DNA from: Heterobilharzia americana
Lineage: Eukaryota; Platyhelminthes; Trematoda; Strigeidida; Schistosomatidae
Assembly: GCA_944470555.2 (NCBI GenBank)
Contig: OX104130.1
Span: forward strand, 53,043,491-53,107,490
Length of the DNA stretch: 64,000 nucleotides
Direction of reading: 5' to 3'
Positions 24,442 to 36,947 of the stretch are shown here, piece by piece (position 1 is the stretch's first letter; each line of letters opens with the position of its first letter). A program made the translations under genes and the position numbers. Under the pieces are notes generated by a model. It searched no databases and was not told the DNA's origin. It saw nothing but the letters and a program-made list of their open reading frames with translations.

Positions 24442-25655
24442 CCAGTTATTATACCTAAAATTGCCATCCCTATTTTGGTGTTATAACGCATAACTTTTCA
24501 TATTTCTGTATCAGTGAACCTATTTTTGTAAATTATATGTAGTTTATCATTTTGGTTTACTTGACATTTCTTGGGGTCCACTACAAGTGTCAACTAAATG
24601 ATAGAGTAATGAGCTCTATAACCATCTTGTTCACCCATCAATCAGGAACTAATTGAAGAGAAGCATTTCTTCGTTCATATTGTTTGTCTTCTAAATGTCC
24701 AAGTGGGGATTTTCGTATTACCGAAATATACAACTGTCTTCTGCGTTTCCCGTAAACACCACTCAACTCCAAATGAATTCTGTATAGACGTGTATGACCA
24801 TTAAATCAATACATTCAAACGACGGCACCTTCAAGAAGAAACTTGTTTTTACAAGAGTTCAAATAAAGGAAATTTATTGGTACTGAAGACATTATCCATA
24901 CTGAGAACTTTCGAAATTCGCTACATGACAGTCTGAAGTGAAAATCCTTCATGTACCTTCAGCGCACTGGAATGCTATTACGTCCACAATGAATAGAGAA
25001 TAGGGAATAGACAAATATTAGCTAATTAATCTAGTAGGACATTGGCGAATGCTCAAAGTTTTTTTAAGTTTTGTCTTACCAAGTAAATGTTCGCACATAA
25101 TCGACCTCTATTTAACGTCTCATTTGCGCAGATTAACCGCCTCTAGTCAAATAAGTTTTGAAGACTTTCTCCAAATTAATACTTAACTTTATACAGCTAA
25201 ATACATCTCTCTGTTGAGTTGCTTTAATGAACCAAACGTACCTATTTATTTGCCTTTTCTAGTCAATATGTTATTTTTAGGTGAAGTACTAATCAGGGTG
25301 TCTCACACACATCAATTTATATAAAACTAATCATTTATTCGACAATAATCAATCACTTACAAACGTATCATTACGTTTTTCTTTGTTGGTCTCTGATATT
25401 TGTATTCACTTCGATCTTCTATGAAAGACGAATATTTTGATCATAACGAAAGCGTCCATTAGGACTGATGCACTAAATGAAATTAATCCCCCAACTCCAG
25501 TACATTTCAGTCGTCATCAGTAATTTGCTTCGAAGCAGACTTCGTCAAAAACTATGACCTATGGAGTCAACAAGATTTCGTATGAGCACGAAGACTCATC
25601 AATGGCATTTGATGAAAGTCACTCTATATCATGAATTGAAATATTGTAAAAAGTA
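24442..25655. other. AT-rich stretch, no gene recognised
   Basis: Nothing supportable was seen on either strand. Confidence 0.35.
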
Positions 25656-25845
25656 GACCGTTGGATACCAACCCAGTGGCTAAATGGTAAAGTCTTGACA
25701 TCAACACTTAGCAATTCTGAGCTCAATTCCATACGACGCCATGGATAGACACTATTGAACAGTCTTAAACTAGGACGAAATAAGTGTCAAGTTTTCTAGG
25801 ACTTCCAATAGTTAGTCAGTTAACGTCAGTTGACTACTTTGAAAA
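25656..25845 (+). mobile_element. SINE-like repeat (Sm-alpha type)
   Basis: Starts GACCGTTGGATACCAACCCA with an A-box-like AGTGGCTAAATGGTAAAG. It continues with ACTAGGACGAAATAAGTGTC and ends near AACGTCAGTTGACTAC. It is collinear with the copy at 17938. Confidence 0.6.
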
Positions 25846-26091
25846 CAATGAGTTCCCATAAACCCTAAATCAAATGACAACAGTAAAACACGACATTAGC
25901 TGAACCCACCATACCTTCAAACGGTATAATGGAAGAGATCTAAAAGGAAAGGCGGTAATGAAGCGGGAATTGCAGTACAGGTAGAAAAAGAAATCAACGG
26001 AATTATTGTGCAAAATTTCAATATTTGGAACAGCACAATTTGTATATATAAGTGGATATTGATTACACTTCAAGTTATATCATACGTTCAG

Positions 26092-26187
26092 ATTAATCAC
26101 CGGCCTTTTGAACAAGAAAAACCCCTTGAAATGACAATTGATGGTCCTTTCAAATGCTACACTATGAAACTGCTTTGTCATTTACTT
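26092..26187 (+). CDS. Possible internal exon of an unrecognised gene
   Basis: The 96-nt stretch is bordered by ACGTTCAG and GTAAGT and is exactly 32 codons in one frame (INHRPFEQEKPLEM, then TIDGPFKCYTMKLLCHLL). Both splice borders and an open phase-0 frame fit a real exon, but a single short exon in AT-rich DNA can occur by chance. I found no neighbouring exon and recognise no family. Confidence 0.25.
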
Positions 26188-28202
26188 GTAAGTAGAATAA
26201 AATATTCGCCTTTATAAAAGAATTACTGTATTCTCTAAAGCCAAAATAGGCAATATTGTTCACTAAGAAATATTTCCTATCTATTGATAGGTATCCTGTT
26301 GAAAACAGTGTCATGAAACCATGAATTTAATATTCTCTGACATTCCAAGAAATTGATTCTGATCATTAAGCATTTATGATGTTAATACAAAAATCTGAAA
26401 TGATAAGAATCATTTGACCAGAAATTTCATACACTAAAATTAGCCAACAATTACTATGTATTATACTGTGTTGTCAAGTTTATTGTAATCCACTTCTGTT
26501 TATTTTCTTTCATTGTGCTGTGAGAAATGTAAATCTAGATCATTTCAGTATTACGTTATGTCCTAGGGTAGTTTAATCAAACATTGGTTTGAAACACTAA
26601 TTTAACCTGTAAACCAATTGGATAAGATCACTCTGACTTGTTATCTCAGTGAGTCACTATGAAAATATAGTTGGATGAACAAACAGATGAGTAGTCTGTT
26701 TGAAAATCGAATCCATTAGGCTGCTGGTAACAAATGTTTGTTTTCACTTGGAGTTGACAACCACCTATTCCTAGCCTGAGTCAGCATGACTTTGCTTACG
26801 AAAAGAATAGGGTGTGATACCGTTCAACCAACAGATGCTAACTTGCTAGTTAGACTTGAAAAACGTGATAACCTGATTACCTATACTGGATGGCATGATT
26901 TTAGTATAACAGAAAACTGTAGGGTGTAAATAATTTAGGCAATGGCGAGGGTGGCAGAGAACTGGCATTCGCAACGATTTGTTAGACAGACATGTGACAA
27001 TAGTTAAGTGCTTCTCTCTGGTAGTTACCATTTCAAAGATCATGATACGCGCTCCTAGAGAGGGAGTTTAGAAAAAAAATTGTTTTCAGAACTGAGAATC
27101 CTACCTAGTTACACAACTTATCCTGGTCAGTGGTAAAATCCAACGAGTACGAACGTAGTTCCCACAAACAAGAACATTATTTAGAAAGCTGAGTAACCGA
27201 TTTTAGGCAGAATTCCCTTATGCTCGGTAAACACTAAGACTAATTCACGTTGGCTTTTCAGTACTTCAATAAGATGAAAAGCCATGTGCCTGCTCCAAAC
27301 GACATATGAAAACTAAAAATCATCAGCAACGCCTTTCTCTGTCTTCAGCTCCTCTGTCAGTTAACAAATTATGTTCCTCGACACCTTACTTTCCACTCAT
27401 TAGTAGCGACACAAGCTGAGAGAGCATCTTTCTAGATTTCTGAAAACGATGCTACCAGTCGAATTCGTATTTTGACAGTATTTCTGGGAACCTAAACTGA
27501 TAAACAGAACACAGTGATGGTATCGTGCGAATCTGCTTCGAAAACCGATTGTTTCTGAACGATAAGAACTTCAAACATAAAAATGAACATTGTCTCACTT
27601 GGAGGCTACCGACATCACGCCAGAGATGAACATAAACTAATCATGTTGCTATAAACCACCTCTGTAGAAGATCGACGGTGGGTTTGCACTCTATTCGGAG
27701 TACCCGCTTGAGCTTTATGTATGTCTGGCTAAGTGCGTTTGTGCGTAACTTAGCACAGAGAACACGACAGTGATAAGTTGCCTGGTCCTTGACTTGGAGA
27801 TAAAAACATAACCCCTGAATATAGGGTGGTGGTAGCTGAGCATTTATCTGAACATAATACCAATTCCCAGTCGGGTCAGGCCTGGCTCAGTATCCAGTCT
27901 TCTGTGAAACAGGAGTGAAGACAGTTAGCAACTTACAGTCAAAGTTTGGTAAACGTTACTGAAATACATGGCTCGAATTGCATATTTTCGAACCGACTAA
28001 GTGGCCCACCACTGATCCTCCCCTGCCTTTTAGATAAGACGACAACCTATAATACTGTTATTATCGGCATTACTAAGATGTTATAGTTATTTCGCTCCAA
28101 AATACTGTACAAGAAGTAAATTTGTTGAAATACTACATACTGAGAACTCCATACTGTGTACAAGAAAATTTCGCCTGGAACTGAGTGATTATCATTATTA
28201 TT
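26188..28202. other. Intergenic stretch, no gene recognised
   Basis: Only short frames without family resemblance. Confidence 0.35.
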
Positions 28203-28378
28203 AGAGATGTGACTCAGTGGTTTAGGTGGGTGATTATCAACCAGTGGGTCATGGATTCGATCCCCGCCCAACCTACCGAGGTTTGGACACGCAGGTAGTA
28301 TCACTAACCCTCACACAATAGATGTGGCCCATTGCCTACTGCACAGATGTGAACAAGGTGGGAGAGTGCATTTCATTA
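28203..28378 (+). mobile_element. tRNA-derived SINE-like repeat, separate family
   Basis: A GATGTGACTCAGTGGTTTAGG segment resembles an A box, and GTCATGGATTCGATCCCC resembles a B box at the expected spacing. The body reads GTAGTATCACTAACCCTC and GGTGGGAGAGTGCATT. An antisense frame (28047-28304) is a by-product. It is not a tRNA gene, because the cloverleaf beyond the boxes does not close. Confidence 0.6.
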
Positions 28379-31144
28379 TTACCACCACTAGTATTAACTT
28401 GTAGCCTAATCCTAAACGACTGATGCGACAATGCTCATTGGGTTTGATCTAATCCTGATTAGCAATGCAAGTAGCTTGAACATACATGACTGCGTGGATT
28501 TCTTGGTGTGAAAAGTGTATGATGGAAAAGGTATCAGTGCTATGCAACACTTAGCAACTAATTGGACTAATTAAAGGGACCCGTATAAAAAAACAAGATT
28601 GCAATTGAGAGAAATGAATCACTGAAAACTTCTCACAAGGAACCACACCGTTGGGCGTAACACTGAACTAATTTTAATCAACCCAGCATTCGTCACCAAC
28701 CTTAAATTGATGTAAATATCCGTCATCCAACTCTCGTCAAAGATGAAAAGGCTGTTTCGAACGTGAATCGATGAAAAACAGTATCATCTGAAACTTTTCT
28801 ATTGGAAGATTTTAGTGACGGAGACGGAAAATTACTGTTTACAGTGACTGAGACACAAACTAGCTTATTGAATTCCAAGGAAGTTCGATCAGGCTCGTCT
28901 TATTTACCAGAGAGGCTGTAGGTCTTCCTGTACTTATTTTTCTTCACGTAAAATACAAACTTCGTACAATAAAGACACCCACACAAGCACCGTTTGAAAT
29001 AATATAGAAACACTGAAGAGATAAAATTGTGGTGCACAAACACTACCAGAAGCAAACGATACCCTGAGGTTTTTCACAGGAGTTATGCGAAACCTTTTTA
29101 TAGACGGGAGGAAAATGGTTTCATTTCGGAGTGACAAAGGAATTCAGTTTGTCATACCTCTTCAAATGACCTGGCCAGTCGTCTCACAACAGCCCGAACT
29201 CCATCCTTCAAAAGAGTCGTGAGTAATCTACACTAGGTGCCTTATGACGATTAAGAACTAGGAGTTCCCATCGCACCTTCGCTTCGTTAGATGGGTTTTT
29301 CTCAACTAACCATGAGGCAAGACATTGAAGTCGACGTTCCGGATATGGTAAGAGAGGTGAATTGTATTTCAGTGACCCATCCCAAGTCCAGTGGGGTCTC
29401 AGAAAAAATGATCAGTGCGTTATCTACTTCACAGACTACCTCATTAATAACGTGCCCTGCTTCCGGTAACTAAGCTGGAACAACTGACGATTATTTCCCT
29501 ACGTCACTGCTACTTTCATCTTACTCGAGCTTTCCAAACGTTGCGCCTCGGGGCCCTGAAGTGCTTCGTGATCTGTCACGTGAGGAACACGACCGTCAAG
29601 AAGCCGCAGTGTTTACTAGCAAGTTCTTCAAAACCAAAACCACCCCCATTCTCATGGTGCCTGGTTAGTGTGGATAAGGCTTATCTACGTTTTCTGAAGT
29701 GGCCAAATAAAGCCAGCATATCGTCAATGTCATCCATGTAATACAATAAATACAGCTGTTACTCTACACAACACAACCTGCATGTCTATGACACTGGACG
29801 CCACTCAATGTATATAAATCACCAGATACCTTATCTGAGACTAACCACACCCTCAGATGTTTGAGTACAGAGCTTTCAGCACGATGATGTGCTTACCCAG
29901 CAGACCTTTTAGTGAGACACTCCCATATTACGTTCAGACCGACAAAGTCGAATGCCATCTACAGATTTCCCCGTCCTGGGCTTCAATCAGGCTTCTAATG
30001 ACTGTTAAGCCTAGGATACTAGATAGCATTTGTCAGACTGACTCCTTGGCCACTATCACATAAGGATTCCAGTACTTCGTATAAGACTGTAGTAACTAGT
30101 GGGTGGGATTCACACCTGATTACCATACACTATCTAAGAATCTCAGTTTATCGAAACGACAACCTCCATCTTTAATTACCTCCGGTACTAACCTACCTGC
30201 CACTCCTCGTATATGGTTATTTACAGCCTTCTCAACTTATGCAAGAGTTAGCCTGTTAGTGATCCCGACTGAATAACAGGTAAGTGCTCATGATCTACTA
30301 CGCAGATAACGTGAAGTAGCCCAGCTAGAGTGATATGGTAACGCTTCTAGAAATTCTGCAACGGACTTTAATTGATTGTTACTAGCTTGCATATTATCTG
30401 ATTAGGATGTGTTGGCACGTTGTCTTGCTGGCTTTTGGGACTAAACGCAGCCCATCGCCGATTGCTTTTGATGAACTACCCGGTTACATGCGAGCACTTA
30501 CGACGTTGCAGCTAAATGCAACTACCTAGTTGTTACACAATCCCTGAGCAGAGAAAACTCTACTAAGCGTATCTGACAATTCAGACAAGTGATGACCGGT
30601 TTTCTTCACTTTTATGCAAACAGGAAAACGGCACTACTCGGATTCCATCATTGTCATAAACCATAGTTTCCTGCCTACGCGTCCACATAGCTTTGAATTA
30701 AATTTCTGCCCAATCGCTTTTTGTGCTACTGAATGACATTTTGTGAGAAATTGTTAACGTCACACCATAATCGATATGATTGCACATGCCTAGTGAGCCG
30801 CAGTAAACTCAGCATGCTGACGTTACAGGCTGTTAACTACTAGGACTGGTGACTCTAGTCAGCTTAGCTTAATAGAAATCCCATCACAATGCTGCACCAT
30901 AACAGAATTTAGGTCGACAGATATCTCCAGAATCCTTGCCATCTGACTTTTCCACTTTGTTTCCAATCTACAAGTAACTTGAATGTTGGGGAATCCTGAG
31001 GCATTACTTTTTTTTGAACTCACCATATGACGTGAAATAAGGCTGATTACCATGAGGACTCACATCAATAATTTCAGTATACATGCTTCTTGGGTATATA
31101 AAACTAAGTTGTAGCTTCTCATAAGATAACGTCTTCCGGAAATG
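28379..31144. other. Intergenic stretch, possibly a decayed reverse transcriptase around 29.5-30.5 kb
   Basis: Broken plus-strand frames include PRGPEVLRDLSREEHDRQEA near 29550 and LMIYYADN near 30290, which could be the remains of an RT YADD box. Stops are frequent and other RT blocks cannot be followed, so no element is claimed. Confidence 0.25.
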
Positions 31145-31150
31145 TTTATT
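31145..31150 (-). terminator. Polyadenylation signal of the RPS15 gene
   Basis: The minus strand reads AATAAA about 10 nt after the stop codon of the ribosomal protein gene. The short spacing fits the compact 3' ends of ribosomal protein genes. Confidence 0.65.
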
Positions 31151-31159
31151 GTCAACAAA

Positions 31160-31703
31160 TTATTTCAGCGGTATAAATCTAGAACTGTGTGTCGCACCAA
31201 CACCAGGTCTTCCATGTTTCACAGGCTTGTAGGTTATTGAGAACTCTCCGAGGTAGTGACCAAGCATTTCAGGTCGAATTTCAACAGTATTGAACGACTT
31301 CCCGTTGTAAACGCCCACAACCGAACCAATCATTTCAGGTACAATAATCATATCTCTAACGTGCGTCTTGACAGCCTACAAATTTCGGCAACTTCAATTA
31401 GAAGCTTACTGCTGGTTTCTCACCAAACGGACATTCTTTTTTACTCTTTCTAAGCTTCTTCAGAAGAGTATAGTGCTTTCTGTGCAGACCTCTATTGATT
31501 CGCCTTCGTATGCGTGCAGGCATTAAAACAGCTACTTGCTCCCTAGGGTATTCTTCAGTACTATATGCTACGACTTACAAGCTCATGTCAAGCAACTGAT
31601 CCAAATCAACTCCGCGATAGAAGAACTTTTTGAACGGCCTGCGCCTTTTGGTTTGCTCCTCTGCCTAAATCGATTAGGTAGTCCACATGTTGAGACTTAC
31701 CAT
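31160..31703 (-). CDS. RPS15: 40S ribosomal protein S15 (uS19), 4 exons
   Basis: Exons in coding order: 31703-31701 (only the ATG), 31664-31579, 31542-31410, 31375-31160 (TAA stop), joined by GT..AG introns of about 34-40 bp. They give 438 nt (145 aa), the length of animal S15. The protein reads [51 protein letters not shown], then [40 protein letters not shown] and [18 protein letters not shown], nearly identical to animal S15 in the C-terminal half. uS19 sits in the head of the small ribosomal subunit near the decoding site. Only VAVLMPA differs strongly from the usual region. All exons are open with no lesions, so it is probably an active gene. Very short introns and an intron directly after the start codon argue against a retrocopy. 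It lies in a repeat-rich district and has no operon-like partner. Confidence 0.95.
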
Positions 31704-33640
31704 GTTGCGTAAGACAAAACGTGACCAACTAGATTTCCCGCTTGCGATTCGCAGCCAGCAACAAGTACGATGTCCCAACCCGTTCAATCCCCAATGTGAA
31801 GCTGTAATGATTATTCACAAGGCAACCTATGTTTATTCTTGTACAGGACATACCTTTGCAAAATTATTTTTGGATCTATCTACTAAAGTGACCTGAATGA
31901 TGAATGTATATATGGAGTCAGTATTGATTTCAGAGGGTTCGTACCGTTATTAGGTTCCCCCTAACTAGCTTCCGTGTCTGGAAGAAGGGACCGTTAATTC
32001 CCTTCGGTTAGTGTGCTACGTGTAAAGCAGACAAAGTGAGACAAAAGCTATGCATGAATTGGAAGGCAACTTAGTTATGATCACACTCAAGTCCAGAATC
32101 AGTTGGCGTCAAATCGGCGTTTAGACGGTCAGGATGAGATGTCCAGAACGACCTCTAAGGAGAGGGCATTTCAAGAACTAGTCTTACTGATGGGGAAGAC
32201 GTTGTTCCTGAACTGTAGTTCAAGGTATTCAAGGATGAACATAAGTGTTCTGTAAGATTTGTGTTACGAACAAGGGTGAATAAAAGGCAAAACGAGGACC
32301 CAGAGGTGTTAAGCGTATTTTTTCTTATAACTGAATGCCTCTTTAAATTCTACATTATGGAGGGTCCGCACCAAGTGCTACAAACCGCCTCTCATGTGTT
32401 TTAGGCCTGAACTCGGGGACAGACGTAGTCAATCATCTCCGGATATATTTCAGACTCATTTCGTCATTCTACACTAGAGAAGGGGAAGACTTTATTCAGA
32501 CACCCTATCTGAGGTAGAAAAAACACCTTGAAAATGTGACCAAAATACCCGCGACCGAATCGCTTAAGACTTCATTTCAGGGTTTCGGGCGGTAGGCTTG
32601 TGTGAAATTTGGTTTCATCGCACTTGTGATGAGATATATGGTTTTGAGAACTGAAACCACTCGATCTTTTTCGTTCTGTTGTCCCTCCAGTTGTCGGCCA
32701 TCAAGACTGCGTGTGTCTGATCCTAATTGTGAAAACTCATATTTTTCAAGGTTTAGTACAAGCTACAAGAGTAAAACTTGTGCATTATGGTAGAATGTAA
32801 TTCAATAAAAATGGAATTAGTTCAAGCTAATCGTAGTTCTTCCAGTCGGAAACCTGCGTTAAATATTCCTATGGGGAACTTCTCTCTTGATAACCTGACT
32901 TCTTGCCACACTTTCTCGTCGTCTGCCGGAGCAAAGTTCTAGAAGAAAAAGACCTTACTAGCATTTTGCTTTCCGTAAATGACACCCAAAGACTCAACGG
33001 TAGTAGACCCTTGCAATGATCTTGGCATTCTTAACTGACCCTCTCGCCTGTAGATGCACAACCAAGCAACTGAAACGTCCTGCATACTGTCGTGCTACGT
33101 CACGCTGCTCAACCGCAGACCTCTGGCCAGCTGACCTGCTTATCCCTGTCTACATACACGGTACAAATACGTGACTCCAACATAATCATCAAATTGCACT
33201 TTTCCATTCTCATGCTGTAGTTTGCAATCAAAGTACAACGAATTGGTGGAAAGACTCAGGTACTTTCCACTAAAGTGCGAAAACATTTTACACCTCATAT
33301 GTTCCAGTCATGACAAACGGAGTATCCTCAATAGGTCGCCATGGCATGGCTCTTTCCTTGGCCTGCAGTGTCAAGTATTTTTCGTGCTTCAATATATGTG
33401 CAGGAAATAACTGACTTGATTCAGCAGTCATTATGGCCGTAGAGTTGTGGTTAGCCAGTTCACGTGATCGATATGTCTTGATACTTGTAACCGATGAAAT
33501 ACAAACTCTAGTATCAATATCGACCCGCAGCTATGTTTTCATCCAGGACAAGAGCCTATCTTCACCACGCGGAATACCGGCGAACCACATCAAAGATCAT
33601 TTCATTTAGTCGACCCTGACAAGTTGAACTTCAGTTGGAT
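31704..33640. other. Upstream region of RPS15 and repeat-like sequence, no gene recognised
   Basis: The RPS15 promoter must lie in the first part, but no clear TATA or other core element stands out. The rest has short frames such as 32602-32793 without family resemblance. Confidence 0.35.
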
Positions 33641-33772
33641 TTTTATCGTATTATTATCATCTGGGCTCCTAATGTAGCATAGGACTTCGGTAGCACGTCT
33701 CCATTCCACTCTGTTCTCTGAAATCTTTTGAACCTGGCTCCACGACAGCCCACAAACTCTCATTTCCTCCTC

Positions 33773-34372
33773 TCACGATCTCCTCCAAGCCACCCTCGGA
33801 TGCCCAACTCGTCGCTTCCCATCTGGGTTCCACTCGAGGGCCTCGTCTGGTGCATAATGTCCCAAAATGGTCTTCTCAGTGCATGCCCAATCCATTTCCA
33901 TTTCCTTCTGCATATTTGTTGAGCAATAGGTTCTTGGTTGGTTCGTCGCCAGCCATCCACCCTGAGTTCCTTGTTGCTTATTCTTTCTGGCCATCTGAGC
34001 TTCAGTAACGAGCCAGTGTAGGTGGCAGTTGTTGATGAATGTCTGTAGTTTGTTGGAAATCCCTTTCGTAACGCGCCAAGTCTCTGAAGCATATAGCAGC
34101 ACTAACTTGACGCTGGTGTTGAAAATTCGGAACCTGTTCTTTATGCTGAGTGCAGAAGATCTCCACACTGGTTTCAGTTTAATGAACGCTTGTCTTGCTT
34201 TTCCGGTCCTGGTTTTGACGTCCTCCTCTGTGCCGCCTGTAGTTGAAACGGTGCTGCCTAGATAGGTGAAAGAGGCTACTTCCTTTAAGTTTCTCCCGTT
34301 GATGGTGATTGGAGCTTGTTGGTGGTGGTGTTGGTTGGGCATCTTCATCACCTCTGTCGTCTCTACGGTCAC
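33773..34372 (-). pseudogene. RTE reverse transcriptase thumb and C-terminal region
   Basis: 199 open codons contain [53 protein letters not shown] and a C-terminal [15 protein letters not shown]. This is the best-preserved part of copy 2. Between HWL and the tail, the usual WPERISNEELW segment is out of frame. Confidence 0.82.
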
Positions 34373-34849
34373 TTTAAGTCTCGTCTTCGCTGCCCTGCCT
34401 CTTCTATCAACTTGTTAGTTTTCGCCTGTAGATCTTCGAGTTTGTGTGACATTAGACATAAGTCATCGGCGAAAGCCAAATCTTCTAGGTTCTTTTCCGC
34501 GGTCCAACGTGTCCACCTCTTCTCGCTCCCCACTGTTTGTTGCATGATCCAGTCCAGTCAACCACAATCAGCAAGATCATGGGTGATAGTAGACAGCCTT
34601 GTTTTGCTCCTGTCCTTACTTCACTTCGAAGGCGTCACTGAGCTTCCCATTGTGAATTACTTGGCCGGCATATGGCATCTTCATATAGTTGTTGAATGAG
34701 ACTGATAAAGGTTTGCGGTATTCCGTAGCTTTGAAGCAGTTTCCAAATTACTTGTCGGTCGACACTGTCAAAGGCCTTTTCAAAGTCGATGAAGTTGAGG
34801 TAGAGGGTTGACTGCTATTCCGTACTCTGTTCTATGATGATGCGTAGCG

Positions 34850-35101
34850 TTACAATTCGGTCCGCACATGATTTGTACTTCCTGGTCGTAGTTTTGAATC
34901 CAGTGCATCCTTTAGTCTCTCCAGGATGATGCGGCTTAATATTTTGCTTGCTTTGGGTGTACAGGAATGGAGCATAATTTCTCTCCAGTTCTTGCAAACA
35001 CTTGGGTCGCCCTTCCTTGGAAGTTTGACAAGGTAACCTTTCTTCCGACCACCAGGTACCTTTACTTCCTTCCAGACCTTCTGCAACAGTGGTGTGAGCA
35101 T
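34850..35101 (-). pseudogene. RTE reverse transcriptase fingers fragment
   Basis: 83 codons: LLQKVWKEVKVPGGRKKGYL, VKLPRKGDPSVCKNWREIML, KASKILSRIILERLKDAL. They correspond to RT blocks 0-2 of RTE elements (GYLIKLPKKGDLxxCxNYRGI). The NYRGI Tyr-Arg pair reads NWREI. Confidence 0.75.
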
Positions 35102-36523
35102 GTCCGCCGTTGTCTCTGCGTCCGTTCTCAGTGCTTCTGGCGGGATTCCATCTGGTCCTGCTGCTCTCCCGCACTTCAGTAGCTTTATGGCGCTCAGGAC
35201 TTCGACTTTCGTCGGAGGGCTTGTGTTTACTGGTAGTTCTGTGGCTTCAGGTGGTATTTCTGGACGAGTTGCAGGTGGTTGTTGTTGTTGGTGGTGGTGG
35301 TCGATTCAACAGTTTTTTGAAGTGGTCAGCCCACCGTTCCCTTCGTTTTTCTTCTTTGGTAATTGGATTTCCTTTATCATCTTTTATTGGTTTCATCTGT
35401 GTTAATCTCTTCCTTCCGAGATAGTAACCTGGTTATTTGATACAATGTTGTCAGGTCTCTATCTCTCCTACCTGCAGCCTGTTCCGCTTCACTTGCCAGT
35501 GTTTCGTAGAAGTGTCTTTTGTCTTTGCGCGCACTCTTCTTCACTTCTCTGTCCAGTGTTGTATACGTTGTACTCAGTTCCTCTTCTCGTTGTGCATCCT
35601 TGCACTGGTTTATCTTCTGCTTCACCATCCTCCTCTCCCTGCTCTATCAGCTTCCATGTGTCCATCGAGAACCATTCTTTACCTTCTTTCTTCTTCTTCC
35701 CTAATACGGTTGTGCAGGTTTCTTTCCACATCTCTTTCGAAGAGTTCCAGTGCTCATCCACACAGGTTCCTTCAGGGATGTTGCTCCATATCTCCCATTT
35801 TGTCTTGATGGCTGACGTGAAGATTTCCTTCGTCCTTCAGTTTCTGGGTGTTGAACTTCAATTGTGGTCTATCACCAGCTTCTCTGAAGGCTTTTTAATT
35901 GATTTGGAAGGTTCCTTGCACTGGATAGTGGTCTGGGCCTACATCTGCTCCCCTTCTTGACCTTGTGTCAAGTAGGCTGCGTCTCCACTTTCTTGAGATT
36001 GAGATAAAGTCGATCTGATTTTTAGTGTGTCCATCTGGTGAAATCAACTACATGTCACTTTGTGGATATCCTTGTGCTTGAACACACTGCCTCAAATCAC
36101 CAAGTCGTTGGGTGCACAGAATTCTGCAGACGATTCTCCATTCTCGTTCATTTCACCTATCGCTCCTCTGCATATGGTTGGTTCTCTTCCTGTGCTGTCC
36201 GCTCCCGGTTTGGCATTCATGTCGCCCACTAGAATTTTGATATCGCCAACTGGGGAGGGGTCTTGTCCAGTGTTGATTGCAGTTGTTTGTAGAATTCCTC
36301 CCTTTTCTCTTCATCTCCATTATTTGTGGATGCATAGCGTAGCATTGTATGTTTGTGACGTTTCTTCCTTTTGAGTTGAATCCATCTTGCTGTCATGATC
36401 GTGATCCTGGAGGAGATTGGTTCCCACTGCATGAGAACTTTCGATGCTCTTGGGAAATCACGATAGCCACTTCAAAACTCAGTGTGCTCGTGGTTGTCGT
36501 CTGAGTGACAATATCGGAGTAGA

Positions 36524-36751
36524 TTATTGATTCTCCAGTTGACAGTTTGGAGAGCCCACTTCCATTCCACCTGCAGATTTCTCGCAGATTCCAAGCACTT
36601 CAAAACTATACCTTCTCATCTCCTTTGCAATCTTGGCAGCCTTCCTAGGTCCATACATGGTGCGGACATCCCATGTCTCCATGTTTACTTTTGCTTTCAT
36701 CGAGAGAGAGAAGACACATCGACCAATTGGCTTCCCGAACTCTTCAACCAA
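36524..36751 (-). pseudogene. RTE apurinic-type endonuclease, N-terminal fragment
   Basis: The frame has METWDVRTMYGPRKAAKIAK and FEVLGICE, the start of the endonuclease where WNVRTM and the E of LGICE help bind metal. The arm copies near 54.8 and 59.28 kb have the same METRNVRTMYEPRKAA start. Confidence 0.75.
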
Positions 36752-36947
36752 CCGGTATCATTTCGTCTCCGTGATTCCAGCGAGGAATAATTTTGTTTTT
36801 ATTGTCTATATTTTGTTTGTGCTTTGATGTTTCTTTAGCGATTGGAGTTGTTTTACGCGGTAGGGTTACTAGCCCTATGCCCAACCTTCCCTCCCTACCC
36901 GGGCTTACGACCGGCTAGTAACCAGTGAACTGGTTAACAAGGCGAGG

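Larger units (their letters stand above)
33645..36947 (-). mobile_element. RTE/SR2-like non-LTR retrotransposon, copy 2, nearly full length but decayed
   Basis: On the minus strand, in order: 5' region (to at least 36947, homologous to 55095); endonuclease start (36524-36751: NMETWDVRTMYGPRKAAKIA and EMRRYSFEVLGICE); a later endonuclease block with RHECQTG in place of GDMNAKxG; RT fingers (34850-35101: KKGYLVKLPRKGD, KILSRIILERLKDALDSKLR); RT palm with FADD at 34462-34473; and the thumb and tail (33773-34372: [52 protein letters not shown]). It ends in a short TTATTA tail at 33645. The reading frame is broken several times. Intact elements code for an endonuclease/RT that primes on nicked target DNA. 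Confidence 0.88.

Noticed and set aside
28203..28280. tRNA gene suggested by A- and B-box-like sequence
   Set aside because: The boxes are present, but no complete cloverleaf can be drawn. The downstream body is that of a SINE-like repeat.
35094..35960. Long plus-strand open frames rich in Ser, Leu and Val
   Set aside because: They are antisense to RTE copy 2, whose minus-strand reading carries the conserved RT and endonuclease motifs.
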